From contig CAYVRC010000048.1 in the NCBI GenBank assembly GCA_964453205.1, positions 1 through 33,852 of the forward strand: 33,852 nt of DNA. The letters are read 5' to 3'. A program made the translations under genes and the position numbers. The notes below the pieces were generated by a model, which made no database searches, was not told the DNA's origin, and saw only the letters and a list, made by a program, of their open reading frames with translations. The DNA is from Crateriforma sp964453205. Lineage in GTDB: Bacteria > Planctomycetota > Planctomycetia > Pirellulales > Pirellulaceae. This document shows, piece by piece, positions 1 through 11,783 of this stretch; the first letter of the stretch is position 1; each line of letters begins with the position of its first letter.

Positions 1-21
1 AATCCAAGTCCAGACCGATTC

Positions 22-591
22 TCAAAAATCTTGCACCGACCCGTGAACGGTTACCATCGTGACTCGCAGGATGACTCCCAAGGATCCCAGCGAACATCGT
101 ATTGCCAGCAAATCATCCCCGCGCACGATCTCCTCGACTGCCGCTTTCCCGGACTGCGGGTGATATCGTGCGATCCGCACGCCGGTAACGAAATGTGAAA
201 GCGAGTGACGACCGGAACCATGAGTCCCCGTGGAAATCGCGCCGGCGATCGATTGTTCGGCAATGAAACCGACCGAAGGCAACGTCTTCCCGTGCCGCTT
301 CAACTCCTCCAAAACTTTCTTGATCTGACAGCCACCACCAATGTGGACGCGGTCCCCTTCGATGGTCACTTCGTCGAGATGACGCAAGTCCAGCACAATC
401 GAATCGGCTTGGATCACGTCGCTCCATGAATGGAGACGTCCGATGACTCGAATTCGTTCGGTCCGCACGCGATTCAGAATTTGAATCACCTCTGCTTCGC
501 ATCGAGGCTCATGCAGTTCTTCGGCGGCAACCCGCACGTTTGCACCAAAGTTTTCCGGTTGATGCGTTCGCTTTCTGGACGGAGTGTCCAT
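22..591 (-). CDS. FAD-binding (PCMH-type) oxidoreductase, N-terminal domain only; possibly truncated
   Basis: The 189-residue product matches the FAD-binding half of sugar-lactone/alditol oxidases (D-arabinono-1,4-lactone oxidase, L-gulonolactone oxidase and AldO group). An NFGANV...AEELHEP opening is followed by GRLHSWSD around residues 51-58. His54 sits where these enzymes carry the histidine covalently linked to FAD. The glycine-rich AGAISTGTHGSGRHS lies near 116-130, and SLGSLGVILRVTM closes the FAD domain. Family members run to about 420-440 residues with a C-terminal substrate/cap domain. Here a TGA stops the frame right after the FAD domain, and neither other frame in the remaining 21 bases gives an obvious continuation. 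The start is ATG at 591. It is either a pseudogene or frameshifted fragment, or an unusually short protein. Catalysis would not be expected without the missing domain. Family assignment is firm; functionality is doubtful. Confidence 0.7.
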   Translation of the reverse strand: MDTPSRKRTHQPENFGANVRVAAEELHEPRCEAEVIQILNRVRTERIRVIGRLHSWSDVIQADSIVLDLRHLDEVTIEGDRVHIGGGCQIKKVLEELKRHGKTLPSVGFIAEQSIAGAISTGTHGSGRHSLSHFVTGVRIARYHPQSGKAAVEEIVRGDDLLAIRCSLGSLGVILRVTMVTVHGSVQDF

Positions 592-601
592 GACGGTAAA
601 C

Positions 602-883
602 TCAAGATTGATTTTCGCGGGTTGTCGCTTTCCCAGCCGAGGCGAATGAATCGACGACTAGGGCGTAGAGTTCAATGTACCCACACTCTGGGCAACGGTA
701 CGGTTCGAGCCGGAAACACTCTTTGGGGTCGATCCGAACGCCATCCAATGCGAAGCCACGCGATTTTTTCGGCGAACCGTCACACCAAGCGGTCAACCTG
801 TGGGATGAATCCGGGAATCCCGAGAGAAAACCGGCCTTCATCTTTGATGCGCATTTCGGGCATTGTTTATCGCTTTTACCCAT
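602..883 (-). CDS. Small zinc-ribbon protein (DUF6487-like)
   Basis: A 93-residue protein if it starts at the ATG at 883; an in-frame ATG at 943 would add 20 residues. Two CxxC knuckles are visible: CPKC at about residues 8-11 and CPEC at about 64-67. They flank a segment with W, DG and a GFALDG turn, and GYIELYA follows the second knuckle. This is the arrangement of a small zinc-ribbon family found in many bacteria (DUF6487-type: CPKC-x-MxxGFL ... CxxCG). Function is unknown; zinc binding is inferred from the cysteines. I prefer the later start because GGGGAC precedes it and family members begin just before the first CxxC. It lies 10 bp upstream of the FAD-oxidase fragment on the same strand, so the two may be co-transcribed. 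Confidence 0.6.
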   Translation of the reverse strand: MGKSDKQCPKCASKMKAGFLSGFPDSSHRLTAWCDGSPKKSRGFALDGVRIDPKECFRLEPYRCPECGYIELYALVVDSFASAGKATTRENQS

Positions 884-1018
884 GCCGAGTCCCCATCCGT
901 ACGTTCCGAAGATGCTCTCTTGTTCCAAGGCGAGAAGCGACATCGACTACCAACATGATGAAGCCGATGGAAAGTAACATCCAATTCGGACCCAGTCGAA
1001 TCGTCGCGAATTCCTGGA

Positions 1019-1231
1019 TTAAATCGCTTTCTCACGTTCGGCGAGATGTCGCCGTTCGACGAGAACCTCCTCTTCTAAAGACAAAAGTCTGGCGGGGATC
1101 GACCGGAATTTCTGGATTCGGGCACGCTCAACTTCGCAATCCGGCACATTTCGCTTTTTTTCGGTCTTTCCGCGGTTCGACCGGGCTCTTTCGCTGTCAT
1201 TCAAACTCAGGCGAGATCGTTGGATCACCAC
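1019..1231 (-). CDS. Doubtful small charged hypothetical protein
   Basis: A 70-codon frame with a GTG start, very rich in Arg, Glu and Lys. Its C-terminal half (RLLSLEEEVLVERRHLAERE) looks helical or coiled-coil. I recognise no family. The GTG overlaps the stop of the upstream small frame (TAGTGGTG), an arrangement that would allow translational coupling. A different frame just downstream (about 876-1018) encodes a hydrophobic stretch, WMLLSIGFIMLVVDVAS. The two could therefore be halves of one small membrane-anchored protein split by a frameshift near 1020. It may be a relic or not a gene. Confidence 0.25.
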   Translation of the reverse strand: MVIQRSRLSLNDSERARSNRGKTEKKRNVPDCEVERARIQKFRSIPARLLSLEEEVLVERRHLAEREKAI

Positions 1232-1428
1232 TACGAATCAAGGCGACAAAATGGGCAGCCACTTTTCTTTAGAATCAGGACCGCAGTATCGCCCTTCGGT
1301 CCAAGCGACAGTCTCACAATCTCATCTTTGCAGCAGTCGCTGAAGGAAACGGCGACGAGCGTCCAATCGGCTTGTCTTTTATCGAGTTGCGGAATAGACC
1401 GGACGTCGCACCTGGCGATGGTTCTCAA
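1231..1428 (-). CDS. Doubtful small hypothetical protein
   Basis: A 65-codon frame whose only available start is TTG at 1428; an in-frame stop lies three codons upstream. The middle, DWTLVAVSFSDCC and IVRLSLGPKGDTAVLILKK, alternates hydrophobic and polar residues as real beta-strands do, and it ends with GCPFC. That pattern is better than expected for a chance frame, but I recognise no family. It is tail-to-head with the next small frame on the same strand. The surrounding DNA is poorer in GC than the rest of the window. Confidence 0.25.
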   Translation of the reverse strand: MRTIARCDVRSIPQLDKRQADWTLVAVSFSDCCKDEIVRLSLGPKGDTAVLILKKSGCPFCRLDS

Positions 1429-1607
1429 ATGATTTCAGAGCTGCGATTCGATTGCGAGTCGCGGGATCCATAAGCAAATTCAAAAATTAAACCCGCCGCG
1501 GTGCTTGAAAACGGAACAGTCTCGCATCGGAAGATCGTGACCAATGCGAACCCTATTTTGAATGTATCATCTTACGACAGCAACGCTTTTGTTCTGGACG
1601 CCGGAAC

Positions 1608-2778
1608 ATGATCTTGCCCCAAGTCCGTCCCGACTTTCGAAAACAATCGCTCAAGAGAATCGTTCGTCTTCATTGGATCATGAGCATCGGTGTGACGATT
1701 CTGATTGCGTTTCTGGTCACTCACGCGGCGATCGGACAATCCGTTCCACGCAATCAATTCGCGAATGAGATGCAGGATGAATCGCAAGGGTTTCGATCGA
1801 CACGCACAAACAATGTCCACCCTCGGCCAAAAGCGAACACGGAGATGCAGGCAGATTTCACGAGACCGAGATTGGGCGCGCGGGAAGATGACACGGAACT
1901 GACTCGCCTGCGGAAACAGAGACTGAAGTCGGCTGCCGCGTTGGCTGTTGTTCAGCGCGCGAGATATTTGGCCAAATCCGGCACTCTCGATGCCTTCGCG
2001 GATTCTTTGGATCGCCTTCTTCAAGCCTACTTAAGCCTCGCGGAAACGGATGAACATCGTGCCGAAGTCTTCGCGAATCTATGGAACCATCTCTTGGATC
2101 TGGACCGATTTTCCCAAACCCGGCTTGAGGTTGGTATGGGAACGGTAGCCGAGGCAGCGCACGCAAGATCCCTCACTCTTCACGCCGTCATTCCGATGCG
2201 TCGGAGCGAAGCCGGCTTTGCCGCGTCGAAAGCAATCGGCGGCCGACTGACTCCGTTGCGTTTGTTCGCGGACAATCAGAATGCCGTCACTGAGTTGAAG
2301 ATTGATCGTCCTGACCTAAAACTGAACGAATCGCTGAAGGATTTTTCAAAAACCATTCCCGCGATCGTGCAGCCACATCCCCTCATTCATTGCAACTCGC
2401 CCGGTGCAATTCCGCAGTGGAGACCTTTGTTGTGTGGCCATCGCGTCATTCGATGGGCGATGGCTCCATGCTTGCCACGGTTCAGGCGTTGGAGGCACTT
2501 CTGCACTCAGTCTTGGCTGTTGAAAACAACCCGGAAAAAAACGCCGGCGAGTCCTCGACGAAGCAGCCACATACTCGAAGCAGCTTGTTGAAAGAGCGCA
2601 GGTAGGCCTGACGCACGGAACCGGTCGTCCTGAAGATCAGGCTCTTGCAGATTTTCTCCAAAGCGATATTCAAATTCAAAAGCTTGAGAGCGATCCGTAC
2701 AAGCCGGCAAGGGGCGACCGATCAACTGCCAGCCGGTGCTCCTCGGCTGATTCGCCCCAGAGACTCGTGCCGAGGTGA
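1608..2778 (+). pseudogene. Secreted TolC-like helical protein, broken by two apparent frameshifts
   Basis: The first 245 or so codons (frame from ATG 1608) encode a signal or anchor segment (MSIGVTILIAFLVTHAAIGQ, about residues 25-44). Long helices follow, with the planctomycete TolC-like pattern: LTRLRKQRLKSAAALAVVQ, then LEVGMGTVAEAAHARSLTLHA. After about 2340 this frame turns into proline- and arginine-rich nonsense. The neighbouring frame continues sensibly from 2342 (LATVQALEALLHSVLAVENN). Near 2540 sense passes to the third frame (RVLDEAATYSKQLVERAQVG), which repeats the helix motif and stops at 2776-2778, just before a terminator. Both breaks fall at homopolymers: T5 near 2342 and A7 near 2534. 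Restored, the protein would be about 390 residues. It is either a young pseudogene or two sequencing indels. Efflux-type outer-membrane channels are the nearest family; the function of this short form is unknown. Confidence 0.55.
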
Positions 2779-2793
2779 TTCCCTCGCTCGATC

Positions 2794-2816
2794 CTCCGAC
2801 GAACTCGGAGCTTTTT
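2794..2816 (+). terminator. Intrinsic terminator of the TolC-like gene
   Basis: A perfect 6-bp stem CTCCGA / TCGGAG with loop CGAAC is followed by CTTTTT. It lies 15 bases after the stop of the restored TolC-like reading frame, which supports that gene running to 2778. On the minus strand, A residues precede the hairpin, so it would not serve the convergent pilus operon. Confidence 0.6.
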
Positions 2817-2860
2817 CAAATTGTGAAACTTCGAACCGTAAAGCGTGTCCGCGCGCGGTG

Positions 2861-3358
2861 CTACTGTCGTTCGTCGAACATCGTGGCCGTCCACGACAGG
2901 TTATCGATTTGCAGTTCGACGCGGGGCGGATCGATCTTTTTGACCGTAATGTTCAACACTTGGTCGCCGGCACGGAGCACTTTCGTCTGATCACCGATCC
3001 TCAAGATCACGCGAGGAACCCCGACGTCAGCGAAACCGAGCACGGTGACCTGCGATGCGGTCGCCGCACCGTCGGAGAACAAGGTGTCGGGGCTGGGGTT
3101 GTCAGATCCCACGTACGGGTATTCGAAGGGGTTTTTCCGATCCGGATTGACGGGTCGAAAATCGCGGGTCGCCGGCGTGGCGGTCAACGAAGCAACGTTT
3201 TCGTCATCGCCAGGCCCCGCGGATGCCGGACGCACCGCGGCGCGCAGCGTTTGCAAAGATTCCGTCGACGAATCACATCCGCTGACAAGCAACGCGCCGA
3301 TGCAAAGGCCGGCGATAGCCGCGACGGTTCGCGACGGGTTGCGAACGATTCGCATCAT
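2861..3358 (-). CDS. PilP/GspC-like lipoprotein of the secretin operon
   Basis: A 165-residue lipoprotein. The N-terminus has a basic region, then AAIAGLCIGALL and the lipobox VSGC, giving acylated Cys28. A linker of about 40 residues follows, and RKNPFEYP (about 71-78) resembles the RDPF-type segment before the HR domain of PilP/GspC. The C-terminal 60 residues (VTVLGFADVGVPRVILRIGDQTKVLRAGDQVL...) have the small beta-barrel pattern of those proteins, with the usual '(G)...V...GD.V' ending. In pilus and type II systems this protein connects the inner-membrane PilN/O (GspL/M) complex with the secretin. Its ATG overlaps the secretin stop by four bases (ATGA), implying coupled translation. It is the last gene of the operon, after the secretin, whereas the usual pil order has pilP before pilQ. 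Confidence 0.72.
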   Translation of the reverse strand: MMRIVRNPSRTVAAIAGLCIGALLVSGCDSSTESLQTLRAAVRPASAGPGDDENVASLTATPATRDFRPVNPDRKNPFEYPYVGSDNPSPDTLFSDGAATASQVTVLGFADVGVPRVILRIGDQTKVLRAGDQVLNITVKKIDPPRVELQIDNLSWTATMFDERQ

Positions 3359-5646
3359 GGCACCACCACTTCCACCAAAACGGGTTCAAAGGCGTCATCG
3401 GGATCCGGGATCGCCCCTTGCGGCCGAGGGTGAGTCGTTTCGGAAACGATTGTCGACGGCCGAATCGCTTCGGCGCCGCCGAAGTCGTAGCGAACCTCCG
3501 CGGGATACCCCTCCATGCCGAAACCGCCGAGCATCTCCAATTCGCGAGAGCCGCCGTTGACCCGGGGCCGCGGGTGATGGTTCGGACAATAAGGATCTTG
3601 GCAGCAAGGCAGTTGGGACTGTGACGTGGCATAGGGAATCGCATCGAGCTGCATCCCGGTAACACAAGCGGCTCGTTGCTGACGTAAGTTGCCGTGATCA
3701 AAGGGGGTGACCAATTCGGGTTTCAGAAACACGATCAGTTCGCTTTCTCGCACGGTCGTGTCGTGACTGCGGAACAGCTTGCCCAAGTACTTGATGTCTT
3801 TCAGGTACGGCACACCGCTGACATTCTCGACGACGTTCTTTTGTCGTAATCCGCCTAGCGCGAAGACTTGACCGTTACCGACGCGGAGCGTGGTGGTCGC
3901 GTTGCGGCTGTCGATGATCGGAAAGTTGCCCTCCTCGGTGAAGCCGACGACGACGCTGAACTCCGGCGCGACTTGCATTTCGATCGTTCCGTCGGGACCG
4001 ATCCGCGGCTTGACTTTCAGCTTCACGCCGGCGTCTTCGAATTGGACCTGAGCGACGACGGCGACGCTGTTTTCGGCGGCCGGCTCGATGGCGATGATCG
4101 GGACACGTTGCACGATGTTGATTTCCGCTTCGTGACGATCGCCGACGGTGATCGACGGGTCGGCCAGCAATTTGGACTCGCCACTGTTGTCCAATGCGTG
4201 CAGCAGGGCGCTGATGGTGGCGCGATCATTGATGCTGCGGATGGCCAAGTTGGCGGCACCGGCCGACGCCAAAGTTTGGTCCGCGAAGAAATTGGTGGTC
4301 GCGTCGGCCGCGTTGCGAAACAAAAACTCTTCACTGTTCAAAAGTCCGGTAATGCCGGAACTGTGGGGAGACACGTTCCAGTTGATGCCGAGACGTTCGA
4401 CTTCTTCGATCGAAACGTCGTAGATCAAGGCGGTGATTCGAACCTGCGGACGGGGACGATCGAGTTGGCGGATCGCTTCTTCGGCGATCCTGAGTTGTCG
4501 GGCATCGCCACGGACCATCACGCGGTTTTCTTCGACGTAAACCGCCACGGTGGCGTTGTCGGCCAGGATGGCTTCCAGCGATTCTTGCATGTGTTCGGCT
4601 TCGGTATAGTCCAATCGAAAGATGCGAATCTCGTCGCTGCCGCCGCCGATCGGATCGTTTTCGAAGAACGCCCCGTCGATCCGCCGAGTCAGCTCGCCAC
4701 CGTTGTCGTTCGGGACGTTATGGACGGGGGCGTTCTGATGATGCTGATTTCGGCTGCCGGTGTTGGCAGTCGTCGCGGCCAAGTCGTCGAAGAACGACTT
4801 CACCTTGGCGACGCGGTCCGGGTAGTCTTTGATCAAGACTTGTGTGCCACCCAGGTCGACGATTTGACCGCGTTCGCTGATCAACATCCGTGCGGCTTCC
4901 AACAACCCGTCCGCGTTGTCGTTGGGCGGAACCCGCAAGGTCTGCGAGACAAAGCCGGGGTCGTCGCTGCCGATCTCATCGGCCGACAGAATGATCAGGC
5001 TGTTGCCGGTCTGACGGTAGCCGTAGCCGGATGCCGACAGGATCGCCGAGAGCACTTCGCGGAGCGGTGTTTCGTGGAAGGTACCGCTGACGTCCCCGGT
5101 GACCGCTTCGCCGGCGACGATGTTGATTTGCCACAGATCGCTGAGCAAAAACACAACTTCTTGCAGCGGAGTTTTGCGGAACGTGACGGTTCCCGGTCGT
5201 TCCAAAGCTTCGGCGACCGAAGTCGGCGCCAAGGGCGACGGCGTCGCGGCGTCGGTCGGTGCGGCAGACGTATCGGCGGGATGCGGAGTCTGGTCGACGA
5301 TGCCGACGGGTTTCATTGACAGTCGTCGGGGCGTCGAAGCTGCGCGGACGCTGGCCGCCGGTGCGCCGTCGGTGGGGATGACATTCACGGGGGGGCGCCA
5401 GAGTGTCGAGCGGCCCTGTTCATCCACACTCGGATCGACCGCGTCGGCGCGGCCCGACGTTTCACCCGCCGTGATCGGCTTGGGGCGATTCGGGACCGAC
5501 GAAAACGCCGGCAGGTCTTGCGCCGAAATCCGGACGTCGGCGGTGATCATCAGGCAGCACAACGTCAGCAACGACCACACGCGAGCGAGCCGATGGCTGT
5601 CGCTCGGGCGGCAAGGCTGTCGTTTCGGGTCGTGGTTGCCATCCAT
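3355..5646 (-). CDS. Secretin (PilQ/GspD family) outer-membrane channel
   Basis: A 763-residue secretin that would form the outer-membrane gate for a type IV pilus or type II secretion machine. A signal sequence lies at about residues 20-43 (ending ISAQ), then a low-complexity linker. A secretin/TonB short N-terminal (N0) domain at 150-222 has TVTFRKTPLQEVVFLLSDL. N1-type domains span about 230-290 and 340-400. The secretin core runs from about 490 to 648, with SKLLADPSI, the VPIIAIEP gate region, VKLKVKPRI and the signature VPYLKDIKYLGKLFRS, then ELIVFLKPELV. Beyond the core is a tail of about 115 residues with CCQDPYCPNHHP (681-692), which most secretins lack. It starts at ATG 5646, 13 bp after the PilO-like gene. 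The family is certain; whether the machine is a pilus or a secretion system cannot be settled here, and no ATPase or pilin lies in the window. Confidence 0.9.
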   Translation of the reverse strand: MDGNHDPKRQPCRPSDSHRLARVWSLLTLCCLMITADVRISAQDLPAFSSVPNRPKPITAGETSGRADAVDPSVDEQGRSTLWRPPVNVIPTDGAPAASVRAASTPRRLSMKPVGIVDQTPHPADTSAAPTDAATPSPLAPTSVAEALERPGTVTFRKTPLQEVVFLLSDLWQINIVAGEAVTGDVSGTFHETPLREVLSAILSASGYGYRQTGNSLIILSADEIGSDDPGFVSQTLRVPPNDNADGLLEAARMLISERGQIVDLGGTQVLIKDYPDRVAKVKSFFDDLAATTANTGSRNQHHQNAPVHNVPNDNGGELTRRIDGAFFENDPIGGGSDEIRIFRLDYTEAEHMQESLEAILADNATVAVYVEENRVMVRGDARQLRIAEEAIRQLDRPRPQVRITALIYDVSIEEVERLGINWNVSPHSSGITGLLNSEEFLFRNAADATTNFFADQTLASAGAANLAIRSINDRATISALLHALDNSGESKLLADPSITVGDRHEAEINIVQRVPIIAIEPAAENSVAVVAQVQFEDAGVKLKVKPRIGPDGTIEMQVAPEFSVVVGFTEEGNFPIIDSRNATTTLRVGNGQVFALGGLRQKNVVENVSGVPYLKDIKYLGKLFRSHDTTVRESELIVFLKPELVTPFDHGNLRQQRAACVTGMQLDAIPYATSQSQLPCCQDPYCPNHHPRPRVNGGSRELEMLGGFGMEGYPAEVRYDFGGAEAIRPSTIVSETTHPRPQGAIPDPDDAFEPVLVEVVVP

Positions 5647-5659
5647 GGCGAGATCACAA

Positions 5660-6322
5660 TCAGCGGAAGGTCGGGGCCGGTCGCCGGGAGCGTTGGCCCG
5701 CGGCGGCGAATTCTTCTTCGGGTTCTTCGGGTGCCACAGTCAGTCCGAAAACGGTCAATCTCAGTTCGATCGCCGCGGGGGCTTCGGGTTTTCCGGTGGG
5801 CAACACGTTCATGCTTCGCGTCGACGCGAACCAACCCTCCTGAGCGATCGAAGCGATGATGTCTTCGATCGATCCCAAAGTTCCGTCGGCTCTTAATTCC
5901 ACGTCGTGGCTGTGCAGAACGTACTCGGATTCTTCTCCGAATTCGGGCATCGCGTCGGCGAGAGGGTTGTCGCCGCTTGTCGCCCAAGGGCGAACGATGC
6001 CGGTGTGAACCTCCAGGCTGCGAAGCCGGCCGCCGTGGCGACGGACGATTTCAACGAGTTGTTCCCGAACAAGATCCTTCGTTTCGGGGTTGATCGATCG
6101 CGTATTGAGCGAATTCAGTTTTTCGTTCAGATTCTCCTCGATTTGAATCAAACGTTCGCTGCGGTCGCGAATCTGTTTCAATTCCCCGTGCAGTTCGTCG
6201 AACTCCGCGACTTCCCTGCGAAGCTCAAAGTATTCATCGACCCAAGGGATGCCCAAGGCGATGATGGCACCCAAACTTGCAGTTGCCACGATTAATCGGG
6301 TTATTCGACTGTCGAGTTTCAT
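5660..6322 (-). CDS. PilO/GspM-like inner-membrane assembly protein
   Basis: A 220-residue bitopic protein. After a short cytoplasmic start there is one membrane span at about residues 8-26 (RLIVATASLGAIIALGIP). A coiled coil of about 45 residues follows (FELRREVAEFDELHGELKQ... to about 75). The periplasmic domain alternates helix and strand as in the ferredoxin-like fold of PilO. It ends in an acidic and Arg-rich tail. Sequence identity within this family is low, so the call rests on topology, size and position between the PilM-PilN fusion and the secretin. Its ATG overlaps the upstream stop (ATGA). PilO normally dimerises with PilN in the inner membrane and binds PilP, and both partners are encoded in the same operon. 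Confidence 0.7.
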   Translation of the reverse strand: MKLDSRITRLIVATASLGAIIALGIPWVDEYFELRREVAEFDELHGELKQIRDRSERLIQIEENLNEKLNSLNTRSINPETKDLVREQLVEIVRRHGGRLRSLEVHTGIVRPWATSGDNPLADAMPEFGEESEYVLHSHDVELRADGTLGSIEDIIASIAQEGWFASTRSMNVLPTGKPEAPAAIELRLTVFGLTVAPEEPEEEFAAAGQRSRRPAPTFR

Positions 6323-7824
6323 CGTGAGGATGCCTCCTCGGCTTTGGCATTTTGTCGGCCGGCCATCGTCAAACCGATCAAAAAGCGGATGCTGGAACCT
6401 TGGGGACCAGGATTGGTGGCTTTCAGGGCGACTTGGCTGATGCCGGGAAGTTTTCGGAGGCTGCCGACCAAGTCATAGACCATCAGTTCCTCGGTGACCG
6501 AACCGTCCAGCAAGATCTCGTCGCCGGCTTCGACGTGAAAACTGTTCAGCTTGGCTTCGTCGGGCAAGCTTTGGGTGATGTGGCGAATCGTCTGATCCCA
6601 AAGCGGCTCATCGGTGGCCTTTTCGATGACGACGAGGTGATCGATCAGCTCGCGTCGGGCGGCCAATTTGGACATCCGAACTTGGGTCAGCCGGACCTGG
6701 TCTTGAATGATCTGGCGGCCGTGATCGACCGAAGCGACCAAACGCCGTTGGTGTGAAACGAGCGCGAACGAAATCGCCAGGAACGACATCGCCGCGACGA
6801 CCGGCCAAGACATCCGCAACGCCCGGGAGGTCGGCGAAAGGTCGGGAGCACGGCGAACGTGATCAAACAGATCCGGGACTTCTTCGACGGGCGTGCCGAT
6901 CAACAGCGGCAGCACCGTGGCCACGGCCGCGGACGCCCCGTGGCGGCGCGCCGATTCGGCGACCCGGTACAACCCGGCGATTTCGGGAATCTCCAGAATC
7001 GAAGCCCGGATGTTGCGAGATTCGTCGAACAAATTCACCGCGCGTTGAGATTTTTCCGTCGAGCCGCACAGCAACAGGTCTTGCAATTCGCCCGTTTTCA
7101 ACCGGCGGTGACGCTGACAAAACCGGCGTAGCCGTTGCAAGTGATTCTCCAGGGCCGCGCGGAAACCTTCATCGGTGTTCGCGGCCGCCGGGCGGTAGTC
7201 CAGCAAAAGGCGCCCCTCGTGAGCGATTCCGACGTCCCATTGCCGGCCGGTGCCGTCGGCGATCAACACCGGGGCTTCTTGGCACAGCCCGGCGTGACCG
7301 ACCAGTCGCGAAAGGCTGTTCAGCGACGGTTCCAGCCAGCTGACCTCCAGATCGCTGGCCCGAAAGGCGTCGTAGACGGCTTCGACGACCGTCCGGTTCG
7401 CCACGCCGGTGATCGCGTAGTCGACCATCGGTTCCAGACGTGATCGACTCGATCCGGTGACTTTTTCTCCCGGCCCGAGTTGCAGATACCTTGGAATGCG
7501 AGTCGCAAGGGTCTCCAGTTCCGCATCGACTTCCCGCGGATTGCCCGTGGTGATCCGGGTGACGCAGAAATCTCCGTCCAGCGACGCGACGACTTGGTGG
7601 CGACGCATGCCGTGACGCTCGACCAGTTCGGTCAAGCCGGCGACCAAATCGTCCCGTGCCGCGGGGTTCAACCAGCCGTCGGGGCGGTCGCAATGAATCG
7701 CGTCGATGTCAATGTCATAACCGCCACCGTCCCCGGGGGTCGCGATCGCGACCCGCAGGAGGTGGTTTTCGATTCGCAGTCCGAAGCGTCGGTCTGCGTC
7801 CTGGTTGGATTTGTGATGGTGCAT
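6319..7824 (-). CDS. PilM-PilN fusion (GspL-like) inner-membrane assembly protein
   Basis: A 501-residue protein from ATG 7824; an in-frame TTG at 7833 adds three residues. Residues about 15-310 look like the actin-fold cytoplasmic domain of PilM/GspL: FGLRIENHLLRVAIA, then VVASLDGDFCVTRI, APVLIADGTGRQWDVGIAH and DLLLCGS. A single membrane span at about 340-357 (WPVVAAMSFLAISFALVS) leads into a coiled coil and a PilN-like periplasmic domain with the typical LWDQTIRHITQSLPDEAKL and YDLVGSLRKLPGISQVAL. In standard pil operons PilM and PilN are separate; here they are one chain, as in GspL. It is the first gene of the four-gene operon and starts within a 263-bp region shared with the divergent secA. 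No Shine-Dalgarno motif was found. Confidence 0.75.
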   Translation of the reverse strand: MHHHKSNQDADRRFGLRIENHLLRVAIATPGDGGGYDIDIDAIHCDRPDGWLNPAARDDLVAGLTELVERHGMRRHQVVASLDGDFCVTRITTGNPREVDAELETLATRIPRYLQLGPGEKVTGSSRSRLEPMVDYAITGVANRTVVEAVYDAFRASDLEVSWLEPSLNSLSRLVGHAGLCQEAPVLIADGTGRQWDVGIAHEGRLLLDYRPAAANTDEGFRAALENHLQRLRRFCQRHRRLKTGELQDLLLCGSTEKSQRAVNLFDESRNIRASILEIPEIAGLYRVAESARRHGASAAVATVLPLLIGTPVEEVPDLFDHVRRAPDLSPTSRALRMSWPVVAAMSFLAISFALVSHQRRLVASVDHGRQIIQDQVRLTQVRMSKLAARRELIDHLVVIEKATDEPLWDQTIRHITQSLPDEAKLNSFHVEAGDEILLDGSVTEELMVYDLVGSLRKLPGISQVALKATNPGPQGSSIRFLIGLTMAGRQNAKAEEASSR

Positions 7825-7909
7825 CGGCGACAAAGATTTCGGTGGGGCTTCCGAAGAAACCTAGGTCGCCGATCGCGGCCGGGACGGCCCGTCGTGATAA
7901 AGATCTCAG

Positions 7910-7938
7910 TTGACCCATCTTCTCTAAATCCATAACCT
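7910..7938 (+). promoter_or_regulatory. Possible sigma-70-type promoter for secA
   Basis: TTGACC (7910-7915), a 17-base spacer, then TAACCT (7933-7938), about 150 bases before the secA ATG. The spacing is ideal and the -35 element good; the -10 element is poor. This is the best match in the pilus/secA divergent region. It is a pattern match only. Confidence 0.3.
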
Positions 7939-8087
7939 TCAGTGGTAGAACAAGTTACGGCTGCCGGGCCGAGGTCGAACTGGCACTTCACCGGCAGGCC
8001 TGCTAAAGATGCATTTCGTCTAGACCTCTCAACCGATCGATTCGGCACCGCTGGCCAGCCGTCCCGTCGATCAAACTGCAATCAACT

Positions 8088-11779
<3,692 letters not shown>

Positions 11780-11783
<4 letters not shown>

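Noticed and set aside
430..1272. Plus-strand frame of 280 codons across the small minus-strand genes
   Set aside because: Basic, Ser/Arg-rich translation without domains; the minus strand carries the recognisable FAD and zinc-ribbon motifs.
3868..5319. Long open frame (483 codons) on the plus strand opposite the secretin gene
   Set aside because: Its product is low-complexity Val/Asp/Arg-rich and matches no family. It arises from codon bias of the GC-rich secretin gene, which has clear domain motifs.
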